Shown piece after piece: positions 15,578 to 24,483 of a DNA stretch of 64,000 nucleotides. Numbering within the stretch: the first letter of the stretch is position 1; each line of letters opens with the position of its first letter. The stretch comes from Rhodospirillales bacterium. GTDB lineage: Bacteria; Pseudomonadota; Alphaproteobacteria; Reyranellales; Reyranellaceae. The DNA is taken from positions 26,083 to 90,082 of the forward strand of contig CANIEC010000002.1 in NCBI GenBank assembly GCA_947466085.1, read 5' to 3'. The notes beneath the pieces are model-generated. The model was not told where the DNA came from and made no database searches. It saw only the letters and a program-made list of their open reading frames with translations. The translations under genes and the position numbers were made by a program.

Positions 15578-15767
15578 TTGCAACCAACATCTGCAACCGA
15601 AAAGCCTACGCGGCGGCGCGAAATAGGCCCCAGTAGCTCGCTACCGCCAGATCACCGTTGGGAATGGCGGATCGCAATTTGAGATCAATGCGGGTCCTGC
15701 TTTGAACCTAGGCGGCGGCCCGAACTAGCAAGTTAAGCTGGTTGCGCTCCCCCGCAACCAATTTGAA

Positions 15768-15795
15768 AACGCCGCCCTCGAAAGAGGGCGGCGTT
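15768..15795 (-). terminator. Rho-independent-like terminator after the acyl-AMP ligase gene
   Basis: A perfect 12-bp stem (AACGCCGCCCTC / GAGGGCGGCGTT) with a 4-nt loop is followed on the minus strand by TTTTC. It lies about 100 nt after the minus-strand gene ending at 15892. The rest of 15597-15891 shows no gene. Confidence 0.75.
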
Positions 15796-15891
15796 CTTGC
15801 GTCCGGGCCGTATGCGCGTGTCTGTCAAAGGCCTGCGATCGCATCATTCATCGCCGCTACCTACGCTTCCTGGCTCAATGGAGCCCGGGCC

Positions 15892-17682
15892 CTAAGTTGA
15901 ATAGTCGCCGGCGGCAAACTTCGACTTGGCGTGCGTGCGGCTCAGCTTTCCGGAGGAGGTGCGGGGCAGGCCGGGTTGGCGCTTGATCAGGACGACCTGT
16001 CCGTCTACCCCGGCGGCTTCCTTGACCGCCTGCCTTATGTCGCCCACCAGCGACTCGCGTTCCGCAGGTTCGCTTGGATAGGCCTGAACGATGACCACGA
16101 CGGTTTCGGTGTCGCCGTCTTCGATCGAGAAGGCACAGGCGTCGCCGCGACCGACCTGCGGCAGCGCCTCGATGGCCCACTCTATGTCCTGCGGCCAGAT
16201 ATTGCGGCCGTTCACGATGATCAGATCCTTGGCCCGACCGGTGATCACCAGTTCGCCTTTGTGCCAGTAGCCGAGATCGCCGGTATCGAGCCAGCCGTCG
16301 CAAAGCACGCGCGCGCTCTCCTCGGGCATCTGGAAGTATCCCGGCATCACGCTGGGCCCTCGGACGAACAACCGGCCGACATGGCGTTCGCCCAGGGGCA
16401 CGCCGTGCTCGTCACGGATCTCGACGCTGTGTCCGGCCATAACCCTGCCGCAGACGACGAAGTCTCGCGACTGGCCCGACTGCGGATCGGCAAAGCTGTC
16501 CACTTTGACGCCGCCGAACGGCGCGCCGAAGCTCAGGCCGACGCAGACCTCGGCCATGCCATAGCTTGGCATGTAGGCGCGCTCGTCGAAACCCGCCGCC
16601 TTGAAGGCCTCGGCGAAGCGCCGCAGGACGGGAAGCTGGATCATGTCAGCACCGACGCCCGCAAGGCGGAGGCTCGACAAATCGAGTTCGCCCATCGGCG
16701 CGGTCTGCGCGCGCCGGGTCAGCAGGTCGTAGCCGAAGCTGGGACTGTAGGTGATCGTGGCGCGGCGCCGCGAGATCAGCGAAAGCCACTGCATCGGCCG
16801 CCGGGCGAAGTCGCGGGGCGCCAGCAGGTCGACGCTGCGCTGTGCGCACATCGGCGCCAGGATGAACCCGATCAGGCCCATGTCGTGATAGAGCGGCAGC
16901 CAGCTCACGCCGGAATCGTTCTCGTCGAGCCCCTGCGCGGCGATCGACCCGTCGATGTTCGCCATCAGCTGGTCCTGGCGGATGTCCACACCGAGCGGCG
17001 CACGCGTGCTGCCGGAGGAGAATTGCACGTAGCAGGGCATGCCCGCGCCGAGCGGCCGCAGGTCGGCCTTGGCCTCGGGACGCGCGGTGAAGATCGCCGT
17101 CCCTCCGGCAAACCGCGCCGTCGTGCCTTCGGCGGCGGTCTGGGCGAACTCGACCAGTTCGTCGGGGGCGAGGACGCCCACGGCCTGCGAGGCGACGATC
17201 TGCTTCCTGAGCTGGAAGATGTAGTGCGCCTTGGCGCCGAGACCGACCGGCACGGGAACGGGAACCGGGACGACGCCGGCATACTGGGCGCCGAAGAAAG
17301 CAACGCAGAAGCCCGGCCAGGTGTCGGCGATCAGGACGAGCCGTTCACCGGGCGCCACTCCGGCGCCGATCAGGCGGCGGGCGAAGGACTGTGCGTCAGC
17401 CTGCAGTTGCCGGTAGGACAGGCGGGTGAGCAGCTTGCCGCGGGCATCGAAGAAGTTGAAGCCGGTCTCGCCCCTCGCGGCATAGTCCAGCGCCTCGCAC
17501 AGGCTGGTGAAGCCGCCGCGGCGGAAGGGCAGGGATACGTTGTGGGTGGGCGTCGGGATCGCGACCCAGCGATCCGGGCTCGATTGCAGGGTCGACGCAT
17601 AGCGTTGCATGCGGCCGGCTACACCATCGGCCGGCGTGGCACTTGAATGAAGAACAGGCAGGATTCCTCGGATCGACGTCAT
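15892..17682 (-). CDS. Fatty-acyl-AMP ligase (FAAL/FadD32-like)
   Basis: The 596-residue adenylating enzyme has the core motif YVQFSSGSTRAPLG, the family segment SWLPLYHDMGLIGF, GWLDTGDLGY and the C-terminal KDLIIVNGRNIWPQDIEWAIE, all typical of FAALs that make acyl-adenylates for transfer to carrier proteins. No PKS, NRPS or acyl carrier gene is next to it. ATG 17682 is chosen because GGGAG lies about 10 nt upstream. Its leader contains a cobalamin riboswitch, an unexpected combination. It ends about 100 nt before a terminator, so it is probably transcribed alone. Confidence 0.88.
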   Translation of the reverse strand: MTSIRGILPVLHSSATPADGVAGRMQRYASTLQSSPDRWVAIPTPTHNVSLPFRRGGFTSLCEALDYAARGETGFNFFDARGKLLTRLSYRQLQADAQSFARRLIGAGVAPGERLVLIADTWPGFCVAFFGAQYAGVVPVPVPVPVGLGAKAHYIFQLRKQIVASQAVGVLAPDELVEFAQTAAEGTTARFAGGTAIFTARPEAKADLRPLGAGMPCYVQFSSGSTRAPLGVDIRQDQLMANIDGSIAAQGLDENDSGVSWLPLYHDMGLIGFILAPMCAQRSVDLLAPRDFARRPMQWLSLISRRRATITYSPSFGYDLLTRRAQTAPMGELDLSSLRLAGVGADMIQLPVLRRFAEAFKAAGFDERAYMPSYGMAEVCVGLSFGAPFGGVKVDSFADPQSGQSRDFVVCGRVMAGHSVEIRDEHGVPLGERHVGRLFVRGPSVMPGYFQMPEESARVLCDGWLDTGDLGYWHKGELVITGRAKDLIIVNGRNIWPQDIEWAIEALPQVGRGDACAFSIEDGDTETVVVIVQAYPSEPAERESLVGDIRQAVKEAAGVDGQVVLIKRQPGLPRTSSGKLSRTHAKSKFAAGDYST

Positions 17683-17775
17683 CTGACGATCTCCCAAACG
17701 GTTCGCACTAAGCGCGTCACCGCTCGGTTGACCGTCCCGTTGGATCATCCCGTCCATCGGAAGAGCGACGCTATC

Positions 17776-17938
17776 GCCGGCAGGTCTTCTGGCTCACGGG
17801 TCACGGCTCCTGCCCGTCTTCCCGGACCGAAGTCCAGTGACATATGGGCTCTCGCTCGCCGCTTACAGCTGCGGGTACAGCTGCCGATTGGCTCCCCGTG
17901 GAGGGAGCGGCACGGCATTCCCTGTTAGCCTCCGGTTA
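17776..17938 (-). promoter_or_regulatory. Cobalamin (B12) riboswitch
   Basis: Read on the minus strand the sequence has the conserved cobalamin-riboswitch parts in order: AACAGGGAA near the 5' end, CGCAGCTGTAAGCGGCGAG, CACTGGACTTCGGTCCGGGAAG, GACGGGCAGGAGC, and finally the B12 box GCCAGAAGACCTGCC. It ends about 90 nt upstream of the acyl-AMP ligase start. Such elements shut off expression when adenosylcobalamin is present. No cobalamin synthesis or uptake gene is adjacent. Confidence 0.88.
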
Positions 17939-18025
17939 GGGAGGACCGTCGATATGCATTCGTTAAGCTTGCGCTCGCCGCTGGTCAATTGCTTTGATGG
18001 TCCAAACTCGGGAGGATACTGCAAG

Positions 18026-19315
18026 ATGTCGATGGTTCGTATGGCCGCCGCCGCGGCGCTTATCGTCGCGCTGGCCTGGCCGGCCGGCGCACAGGGCATA
18101 CCAAAGGTACAGTCCCCAGAAGAGGTAGGGTTTCTCTCGACTCGCCTGAAGCGCCTCAGCGACCGGCTGAACGAGGGCGTGAAGAACAACGAACTGCCCG
18201 GCGCCGTCGTGCTGATCGCCCGGAACGGCAAGATCGTGATGTTCGAGTCCTACGGCTTCCGCGACAAGGACGCCAAGGTCGCGATGACCAACGACACGAT
18301 CTTCCGCATCGCCTCGATGACCAAGCCGATCGTCACCCTGGCCGCGATGATGCTGATGGAGGAGGGCAAGCTCACGCTCGCCGACCGCGTGTCGATGTAC
18401 ATACCGGCGTTCGCCGACACCAAGGTCGCCGTCCAGAAGAAGAAGGAAGACGGCACGACCGAGACGGTGCTGGAGCCGCAGTTCCGGCCGATGACGGTGC
18501 ACGACCTGATGCGCCATACGTCCGGACTGACCTACGGCGCCGTGGGCGCCAATCCGGTGAAGCAGTCCTATCTCGACATGAAGGTCGCCGACCGCAATCA
18601 GACCAATGCCGAGATGGCCGACAAGCTGGGAAAGCTCGCACTGCTCTACCAGCCTGGCACGACCTGGGAATACTCGATGTCGACCGACGTGCTGGGCCGC
18701 GTCGTCGAGGTCGCGTCCGGCATGCCGCTCGACAAGTTCATCGAGGAGCGCATCACCAAGCCGCTCAAGATGGGCGATACCGGCTTCGAGGCCAGCGCCG
18801 ACAAGAAGGCGCGCGGGGCGAAGCCGATGAAGGAGGGGCCGAAGAACGAAGTGCCGGCGATTCCCGACATCACCGAGAAATTCAACTGGCGCTCGGGTGG
18901 CGGCGGCATGGTCTCCACGGCGGCCGACTATGCCCGCTTCCTGCAGATGTTCGCCAATGGCGGCCAGCTCGACGGCGTGCGCCTGGTCTCGCGCAAGACG
19001 ATCGACCTGATGACCGCCGACGCGCTGCCGCCCGACATCAAGATGGGCGCCGACATGTTCCGCTTCGAGGCGCTCGAGCCGAGCGCCCGGATGGGCCAGG
19101 GCTTCGGCCTGGGCTTCGCGGTGCGCAACGTGCAGGGCGTCAATCCGCTGCCGGGATCGCCCAACGACTATTTCTGGGGCGGCGCCTATGGGACCTATTT
19201 CTGGCACGATCCGCGTGAGCGCATGTATGTCGTTTTCATGATGCAGTCGCCACAGGCACGTCTGCGTTACCGTTTCCTGATGCGTGACCTCGTCTACCAG
19301 GCGATGGTGAACTAG
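18026..19315 (+). CDS. Serine beta-lactamase-like hydrolase/esterase, exported
   Basis: The 429-residue protein has a signal peptide (MSMVRMAAAAALIVALAWPAG, cleavage near AQG) and the class C beta-lactamase/EstB fold motifs: catalytic SMTK (SxxK), a Tyr motif in WEYSMSTD and WGGAYGTYF in place of KTG. Family members are esterases or penicillin-binding-like hydrolases more often than true beta-lactamases. GGAGG lies about 10 nt before the ATG. It diverges from the riboswitch-controlled gene. Confidence 0.88.
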   Translation: MSMVRMAAAAALIVALAWPAGAQGIPKVQSPEEVGFLSTRLKRLSDRLNEGVKNNELPGAVVLIARNGKIVMFESYGFRDKDAKVAMTNDTIFRIASMTKPIVTLAAMMLMEEGKLTLADRVSMYIPAFADTKVAVQKKKEDGTTETVLEPQFRPMTVHDLMRHTSGLTYGAVGANPVKQSYLDMKVADRNQTNAEMADKLGKLALLYQPGTTWEYSMSTDVLGRVVEVASGMPLDKFIEERITKPLKMGDTGFEASADKKARGAKPMKEGPKNEVPAIPDITEKFNWRSGGGGMVSTAADYARFLQMFANGGQLDGVRLVSRKTIDLMTADALPPDIKMGADMFRFEALEPSARMGQGFGLGFAVRNVQGVNPLPGSPNDYFWGGAYGTYFWHDPRERMYVVFMMQSPQARLRYRFLMRDLVYQAMVN

Positions 19316-19488
19316 GGCCTGTCCTCATAGAGAGATTCCGCTTGGGGAATCATCTGTGATTGACTGGCGGTCAGCTGAGTCGGAGCTGATCGATACGTCG
19401 CTACATAGTGCGGGACGTTCAATGGGATCGGACCAAGGACCCGTTGCCGTGCCGAGAAGGAGACATCGGCGTCACGGCGAAGAACAAC

Positions 19489-19569
19489 CGGCTCTTTGAT
19501 GAGATCGCCTGCGCTTACGGCAGTGGCCAGCGTATTGAACTGACCAGCTTTCACCGCCGTATCGACGCT
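19489..19569 (-). pseudogene. Remnant of a fasciclin (FAS1) domain gene
   Basis: A short frame reads VDTAVKAGQFNTLATAVSAG, matching the conserved start of FAS1 domains. No start codon, signal peptide or remaining domain is present. The rest of 19316-19765 holds no recognisable gene. Confidence 0.5.
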
Positions 19570-19765
19570 GGATCTCTGCCAAGCCGGATACTGTGGACAA
19601 CAGAGGGAGGTCATGTGGTGACATCGGGCAAAAGCTTGGTATCGACGGGCCACTAAAGCCTCGATACCGGCAGGTCCGGGGCGCGTGTTGGCTCGTACTG
19701 TGTACGCATCCATTGCCTCGAAAGCCGTGGCCGTGATGCTTGCCGAGCCTTCAGGGAGCACCAGC

Positions 19766-20404
19766 ATGGTACACGTACTGATCATCGGAGCCAGCAAGGG
19801 CATCGGGCTCGAAACGACACGGCTGGCGCTTGAGGGCGGGCACAAGGTGCGGGCTCTGGCCCGCTCGGCGGCTGGGAAAGGGTTGTCCGATCCCAACCTG
19901 GAGACAATCCAGGGCGACGCACTTGATCGCCGGGACATAGAAGCGGCGCTCGACGGCATGGACGCCGTCATCCAGACCCTGGGCGTCTCTTCACTGGGAG
20001 ATCTTCTCCGGCCAGTCCACCTTTTCTCGGACGCGACCCGTATTCTGTTGAGTGCCATGGAAGCCAAGGCCGTGAAGCGGCTGATCTGCGTCACTGGTTT
20101 CGGGGCCGGTGACAGCCGCTCCAGCATCAGCTGCCTCCAGCGCCTGCCATTCCAGGTCGTGTTCGGCCGCGCTTATGCCGACAAGTCCGAGCAGGAACGG
20201 CTGATTAAAGACAGTTCGCTCGAGTGGACGATTGCACGGCCCGGGGTCCTGACCAACGGAAAGAGAACCAGGCGCTACAAGATTCTGCGCGAGGCGTCGG
20301 AGTGGCGTAACGGGATCATCTCTCGCTCAGACGTCGCTGACTTTCTGGTTCGACAGATCGATGATCAAACCTGCATTCATAGGACGCCCGTCCTGGTCTA
20401 CTGA
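19766..20404 (+). CDS. NAD(P)-binding Rossmann-fold protein (atypical SDR)
   Basis: The 212-residue protein begins with the dinucleotide-binding motif VLIIGASKGIGLET and continues as an NAD(P)H-binding/BVR-B-like atypical SDR (GDALDRRDIEAALDGMDAVIQTLG; a later RLICVTGFGAGDSR). No clear YxxxK catalytic pair is seen, as usual in this group. AGGGAG precedes ATG 19766. A short near-identical DNA piece of its start lies inverted at 21655-21722. Confidence 0.85.
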   Translation: MVHVLIIGASKGIGLETTRLALEGGHKVRALARSAAGKGLSDPNLETIQGDALDRRDIEAALDGMDAVIQTLGVSSLGDLLRPVHLFSDATRILLSAMEAKAVKRLICVTGFGAGDSRSSISCLQRLPFQVVFGRAYADKSEQERLIKDSSLEWTIARPGVLTNGKRTRRYKILREASEWRNGIISRSDVADFLVRQIDDQTCIHRTPVLVY

Positions 20405-20710
20405 TGTGTTCGTTGTCGGAAGGCTTCCGTGCAGTCCGAGACATTGAGGTCAGTCAAATCAGCATCGGTTGTGAGAACGTGATCGGCGCTTGATGGAACG
20501 GCCGGATGCGATGATCTGCTACGCCATGATAGCTTGCCTATAGCTCTGCGGCAGGGGCGCACTGCGGGACCATCGGCGGCACCAATTGTCATCGCAGGTG
20601 CGACACAGCATCCCCGCGTGGCGCGATGAACTTGCCGGCGACCTCACGCGACACCAGTTCCCTCTCTGGTGTTTCCGACTTGCGAAGGCGCCGAGGCTTG
20701 GGAGTTTGCG
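20405..20710. other. Gap without recognised gene
   Basis: Both strands contain only short frames with no similarity that I can name. The ribosome-binding site GGGAG of the following small gene is at its right end. Confidence 0.35.
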
Positions 20711-20923
20711 ATGACGCTTGCCGGTGTTCTGTTCGTTCTGGTGATTGTATGCGGTCTGTCGACGTTGGGCGTAATGATGGTGGGCGTTCTCTCGATGGGG
20801 CACGACGCTGCCGACGGTCTCGACAATCAACGCCGCAGCAACCGTCTGATGGTCTGGCGCGTCCGTCTGCAGTTGCTTACCGTCCTGTTGATGCCGCTGT
20901 GGTGGCTGGCAAGTCGCGGGTGA
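20711..20923 (+). CDS. HIG1-domain twin-transmembrane protein (70 aa)
   Basis: Two transmembrane helices flank the conserved HIG1-type segment QRRSNRLMVWRVRLQLL. HIG1 proteins in alphaproteobacteria and mitochondria associate with cytochrome oxidase. GGGAG lies about 8 nt before the ATG. It converges with the SOUL gene. Confidence 0.75.
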   Translation: MTLAGVLFVLVIVCGLSTLGVMMVGVLSMGHDAADGLDNQRRSNRLMVWRVRLQLLTVLLMPLWWLASRG

Positions 20924-20941
20924 GCACGCTTCGCGGCGGTC

Positions 20942-21565
20942 TCAAGGGGCGACGGGGAACATTACTTCGTTCCGCCGCATGAACCACGGCGTCCAGGGCG
21001 GATTGTACTGGGACAGTGACGACGGCCCGAGGACGCGCAAGCCCCTTGCCTGGACGAGTGCGGCAAGCTCGGCGGTCCTGGCCGCAACGTCGTCCGGTTG
21101 GGCCAGTCCCGAAAACTGCAGGACCGCAAAGCGGGCCGGCGGCAAAGTCCTCAACTGCACACGGGGGTCGTTCGGATGGGGAAGTGTTTCCAGGGAATAG
21201 GCGCTAGGCATGGTGAATCGCACGGTCCAGTCGCCGGCATCCAACGTCTGGGTGACCGGTGCGGTCATCGCGATCTTCTCGCTTGAGCGTTCCTGGGCGA
21301 CCGGCGCCGTCATGGCGATATCCTGGCGTTTCGTGTTGCCGCCGAAGATATAGCCGGCGAGCAGGCGAAAGCCCTGGCTTGCAGCTTCCTTCTGCGCACC
21401 CGTGACCAAGACCTCGGCCACGACCAGCACGGGATAGTCGCGGATCTCGAAGGCTCCTTCCTGAACAACGATTGTGAAAGAGGGTTCTTCAACAGCCATT
21501 GCGGGGCTTCCAGAAAGAGCGAGAGCGGCGAGGGCGCCGAGGATAACGCGCGTCATGATGGGCAT
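20942..21565 (-). CDS. SOUL-family heme-binding protein, exported
   Basis: The 207-residue protein has a signal peptide (ending near AMAVEE) and the SOUL fold sequence: FEIRDYPVLVVAEVLVTG, GGNTKRQDIAMTAPV, then the repeated KIAMTAPVTQT. These proteins bind heme or tetrapyrroles loosely. Starts at 21565 or 21556 are possible. Confidence 0.88.
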   Translation of the reverse strand: MPIMTRVILGALAALALSGSPAMAVEEPSFTIVVQEGAFEIRDYPVLVVAEVLVTGAQKEAASQGFRLLAGYIFGGNTKRQDIAMTAPVAQERSSEKIAMTAPVTQTLDAGDWTVRFTMPSAYSLETLPHPNDPRVQLRTLPPARFAVLQFSGLAQPDDVAARTAELAALVQARGLRVLGPSSLSQYNPPWTPWFMRRNEVMFPVAP

Positions 21566-21654
21566 GGCCTTGGGTTCGAAATGCTCCGCGTATACGCAGG
21601 ATCAGCAGTCCCTGGATCATGTGCGCGATCGCCGAGGGCTATTGAGCCACGCTA

Positions 21655-21722
21655 CCGCGTGGCGCCCTCAAGCGCCTGCATTGGCATTTCGAGCCCGATG
21701 CCCTTGCTGGCTCCGATGACGA
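21655..21722 (-). pseudogene. Fragment of the SDR gene start (inverted partial copy)
   Basis: The minus strand reads FVIGASKGIGLEMPMQALEG, matching VLIIGASKGIGLETTRLALEG of the protein at 19766. At DNA level a block of about 30 bases is identical, so this is a recent partial duplication in opposite orientation. It stops after about 68 bases. The remainder of 21566-22053 shows no recognisable gene. Confidence 0.8.
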
Positions 21723-22053
21723 ATTGTTCCCTCAAGGCTGCGGCCACCCCTTGATTTTTTAGCCTTCTCCAGTAATCGCCAAGTGACGACATCCTCCGGC
21801 TTCGCGGAGTGTCCATGCACCATGGCTGGCCAGATAGCAGCAGGACGTCGGAATGCGCTCTTGAGGCGCCGTCTCGACCTGTCCGCATGCCGGGCTTGGC
21901 GACAAGATGGGTCTGGTGCGGCACGCCGTCTCCTGCACTTTCGTTATGGTGGGTCGAGATGCCGAGTAGCCCGCACGATAACAATAGCGTGTGCCCGCGA
22001 TCCTCCAGTCCATGCCCGCCGTAACAGCACCAGAACGCACCGGGAGATGCACA

Positions 22054-22362
22054 GTGATTTCGATCTATCGCGCCGTCATGGATTCCACTGTCAACCCGTT
22101 GCGCAGCCTGCCGCCGGCTCAATGCTTCCAGCTGATGCTGCTTCTCAGCATCATGTGGACGACCATCTTCTGCGTGAGCGCCGGTGCGTGGATGTGGTAC
22201 GGCGAGCTGATGGTGTTCCATGTGCTCGTCCTGGCCGGAATCTTCGTCACGAGCCTCGTATTTCAGCGGGCTTCGCACGCCGCGAAACATCGCTATGCCA
22301 CCTATCGCCATCATCCCCTGAAGGACGGAACGGCGCGCTATGACGACGTCTGGGGTGGCTGA
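22054..22362 (+). CDS. Small two-helix membrane protein (102 aa), unknown
   Basis: The product has two hydrophobic segments (FQLMLLLSIMWTTIFCVSAG and MVFHVLVLAGIFVTSLVF) and a basic, His-rich tail (HAAKHRYATYRHHPLKDG). GTG 22054 follows GGGAG; ATG 22078 is the alternative. Its last codons overlap the start of the truncated DCC copy. A second copy of its tail sequence lies upstream of the intact DCC gene at 23318, showing that the two genes were once a unit. Confidence 0.55.
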   Translation: MISIYRAVMDSTVNPLRSLPPAQCFQLMLLLSIMWTTIFCVSAGAWMWYGELMVFHVLVLAGIFVTSLVFQRASHAAKHRYATYRHHPLKDGTARYDDVWGG

Positions 22363-22448
22363 CTGCCCGACCGCGCCGTCTTCACTACACGACGGACCGA
22401 TTGCCTACTATGACGGCGCCTGTACGCACTGCGCCCCCGAAGGTCACC
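22309..22448 (+). repeat. Direct repeat, left copy (matches about 23290-23419)
   Basis: About 130 bases covering the tail of the small membrane gene and the first 33 codons of a DCC gene recur with few differences near 23290-23419. The two copies flank the ActR-like regulator gene. Confidence 0.8.
22340..22448 (+). pseudogene. Truncated DCC-family gene copy
   Basis: The frame from ATG 22340 reads MTTSGVADCPTAPSS and YYDGACTHCAPEG, matching the intact protein at 23318 up to the CxxC region (here CTHC instead of CPLC). Similarity is then lost and the frame becomes Leu-rich low-complexity. Confidence 0.8.
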
Positions 22449-22585
22449 TTCTATTGCTGCCAGATCCACTGCTACTGCTGCTGCGCTTTGGGGCACCGGT
22501 CAGTTCGGCAATTTGGCATCAACAAGCCAGTCGTCCGTAGACGACGGCTCAAGCCCAGAGTGAAGCCGATGTCGAAGGATTTGGT

Positions 22586-23164
22586 ATGAGCCAGGCCGCA
22601 GGTGCTGAGCAGTCGGGACCGCCCGCGATTGCAGTCGCGGCGTTGCCCCAAGACAGAACGTTGCTGATCGCTGACGACGATGTCGCGTTCCGCAACCGAA
22701 TCGCGCGTGCCCTCGAGTTGCGTGGCTTCAGCGTGACGGCCGTCGGTTCGGTCGCGGAGGCGTTGTCTCAGACGTCTCGTTCGCCGGCCTTCGCCGTTCT
22801 CGACCTGCGCCTTGGCGATCGCAACGGCCTCGAGTTGGTGGGCCCGCTGCGTCAAGCCAGGTCAGATATCCGCATCCTGGTGCTTACCGGGTACGGCAAC
22901 ATCGCCACCGCCGTTGCCGCCGTAAAGGAGGGCGCCGTCGACTATCTCGCCAAGCCGGCGGATGCAGACGCCATCGAGCAAGCGTTGATGGCCCACGGCC
23001 GGAATTTGCCACCGCCGCCCAGAAATCCGATGGCGGTAGACCGCGTGCGATGGGAGCACATTCAGCGGGTTTTCGAGCAGTACAATCGCAATGTTTCGGA
23101 GACGGCTCGCCGCCTCAACATGCATCGACGCACCTTGCAGCGGATCCTGGCCAAGAATGCTTAA
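22586..23164 (+). CDS. actR: ActR/PrrA/RegA-type redox response regulator
   Basis: The 192-residue protein has a receiver domain with acidic pocket ADDD (30-32), phosphoacceptor Asp73 in VLDLRLGDRNG and Lys in LAKPAD. A Fis-type HTH follows at the C terminus (ETARRLNMHRRTLQRILAK). This layout and the VRWEHIQRVFEQYNRNVSETA linker identify the RegA/PrrA/ActR group, which controls redox, carbon and nitrogen genes. The partner kinase (RegB/ActS) is not nearby. The gene is bracketed by the two copies of a direct repeat. Confidence 0.9.
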   Translation: MSQAAGAEQSGPPAIAVAALPQDRTLLIADDDVAFRNRIARALELRGFSVTAVGSVAEALSQTSRSPAFAVLDLRLGDRNGLELVGPLRQARSDIRILVLTGYGNIATAVAAVKEGAVDYLAKPADADAIEQALMAHGRNLPPPPRNPMAVDRVRWEHIQRVFEQYNRNVSETARRLNMHRRTLQRILAKNA

Positions 23165-23289
23165 CCGGAGCGTCTGTCACTGTTCGACGCGAAAATAGTC
23201 GCCGCCAGTGCGGATTTTTCGAAACGACATCAGTGGTATGTACCGATTCTGGGACGAGGTCACAGTTGAATGCGATTTCAAAGCCTTCC

Positions 23290-23419
23290 GTCATCATCGC
23301 CTGACGGACGGCCCGCTATGACGACGTCTGGGGTGGCTGATTGCCCGGCCGCGCCGTCGTCGGGCCACGACGGACCGGTTGCCTACTATGACGGCGCCTG
23401 TCCGCTCTGCGCACGCGAG
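23290..23419 (+). repeat. Direct repeat, right copy (matches 22309-22448)
   Basis: This copy includes a remnant of the small membrane gene tail (with a 5-base deletion) and the start of the intact DCC gene. Confidence 0.8.
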
Positions 23420-23740
23420 ATCTCCTTCTACCGCCGCCAGGCCGGCGCTAGTCGGATCCACTGGATTGACGTCAGTCGGATAGGCGGCAACGAGGTAGCG
23501 CCGGATCTTTCAAACGAGGCGGCACTTGCCCGATTTCATGTGCGCGACATCGATGGGAGCCTTGTTTCTGGCGGCGCGGCGTTTGTCCTTGTTTGGAAGA
23601 ACCTGCCGCGCTTCCGCTGGCTGTGCACGATCTTCGCACTACGACCCTTCACTTGGGCACTCGATCGGCTTTACGCCGCGTTCCTGAAAGTCCGGCCTCG
23701 CTTGCAATCGCTGGTCGGGTCGCGCGGTGCGGGCGAATAG
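23318..23740 (+). CDS. DCC-family thiol-disulfide protein
   Basis: The 140-residue protein has the family signature YYDGACPLCAREISFYRR, in which D-x-x-C-P-L-C gives the DCC name, followed by IHWIDVSRIGG. DCC proteins are predicted thioredoxin-fold oxidoreductases. The start is supported by the conserved repeat at 22340. After its stop the same frame stays open for 43 further codons to 23872. Confidence 0.88.
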   Translation: MTTSGVADCPAAPSSGHDGPVAYYDGACPLCAREISFYRRQAGASRIHWIDVSRIGGNEVAPDLSNEAALARFHVRDIDGSLVSGGAAFVLVWKNLPRFRWLCTIFALRPFTWALDRLYAAFLKVRPRLQSLVGSRGAGE

Positions 23741-23868
23741 CTACGTCTCAGTCGGACGCCCGGCATCCTTATCCTCTACGATGCCAACACCACGGTGGCC
23801 TATGCTCCGTTCAGCCCGCTCGGCCGCGACCTGGTCCAATTCTACGATCGTGGCCGGCACGCGACCGA

Positions 23869-24483
23869 CTAACGCCCGATTATGCTGAGAAACTCGCGCC
23901 GCGTATCGGCGTCGTCGCGGAAAGCGCCGAGCATGCGGCTGGTCACCATGGTGACTCCGGCCTTGTGAACGCCGCGTGTGGTCATGCATTGATGGGCGGC
24001 CTCGATGACCACCGCAACCCCACGCGGGCACAGCACCTCGTCGATGGTGTTGGCGATCTGCGCGGTCATCTTCTCCTGGATCTGCAGGCGCCGGGCGTAG
24101 GTCTCGACCACCCGGGCGAGCTTGCTGATGCCGACGACGCGCCGGTCGGGCAGATAGGCCACGTGCACGCGACCGATAATGGGCACCATGTGGTGTTCGC
24201 AGTGCGACTCGATACGGATGTCGCGCAGCACGACCATCTCGTCGTAGCCGTCGATCTCCTCGAACGTCCGCTGCAGGATTTCCCGGGGATTCTCGCCATA
24301 GCCCGCAAAGAATTCCTCGTAGGACCGCACGACACGATCCGGCGTACCAACGAGACCCTCCCGATCCGGATCGTCGCCCGCCCAGCGGATCAGGGTGCGC
24401 ACTGCTTCTTCCGCTGCGGCGCGCGACGGATGTTCCGAAATCTCGGCTCGCTCGAGCTCTCTTCTTTTTACAATCACGTTCAT
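23869..24483 (-). CDS. folE: GTP cyclohydrolase I
   Basis: The 204-residue protein has the FolE zinc and active-site motifs: [13 protein letters not shown] (Cys and His ligands), [20 protein letters not shown] and [11 protein letters not shown] (second Cys ligand). It turns GTP into dihydroneopterin triphosphate, the first step of folate synthesis. Its ATG overlaps the stop of the upstream DUF3429 gene in ATGA, so the two are translationally coupled. Confidence 0.95.
   Translation of the reverse strand: MNVIVKRRELERAEISEHPSRAAAEEAVRTLIRWAGDDPDREGLVGTPDRVVRSYEEFFAGYGENPREILQRTFEEIDGYDEMVVLRDIRIESHCEHHMVPIIGRVHVAYLPDRRVVGISKLARVVETYARRLQIQEKMTAQIANTIDEVLCPRGVAVVIEAAHQCMTTRGVHKAGVTMVTSRMLGAFRDDADTRREFLSIIGR

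Noticed and set aside
15931..17646. Plus-strand open frame of 571 codons
   Set aside because: Antisense shadow of the acyl-AMP ligase, a usual effect of high GC content.
19314..19360. Sequence starting GGGCCTGTCCTCAT resembling an insertion-sequence end
   Set aside because: No transposase frame or matching inverted end was found nearby.
21783..22343. Plus-strand frame starting MTTSSGFAECP, slightly like the DCC start
   Set aside because: Resemblance is limited to a few residues and the rest overlaps the small membrane gene out of frame.
23741..23872. Forty-three open codons in frame after the DCC stop
   Set aside because: The DCC protein already has normal family length; no similarity seen, so probably chance, though an old fusion cannot be excluded.
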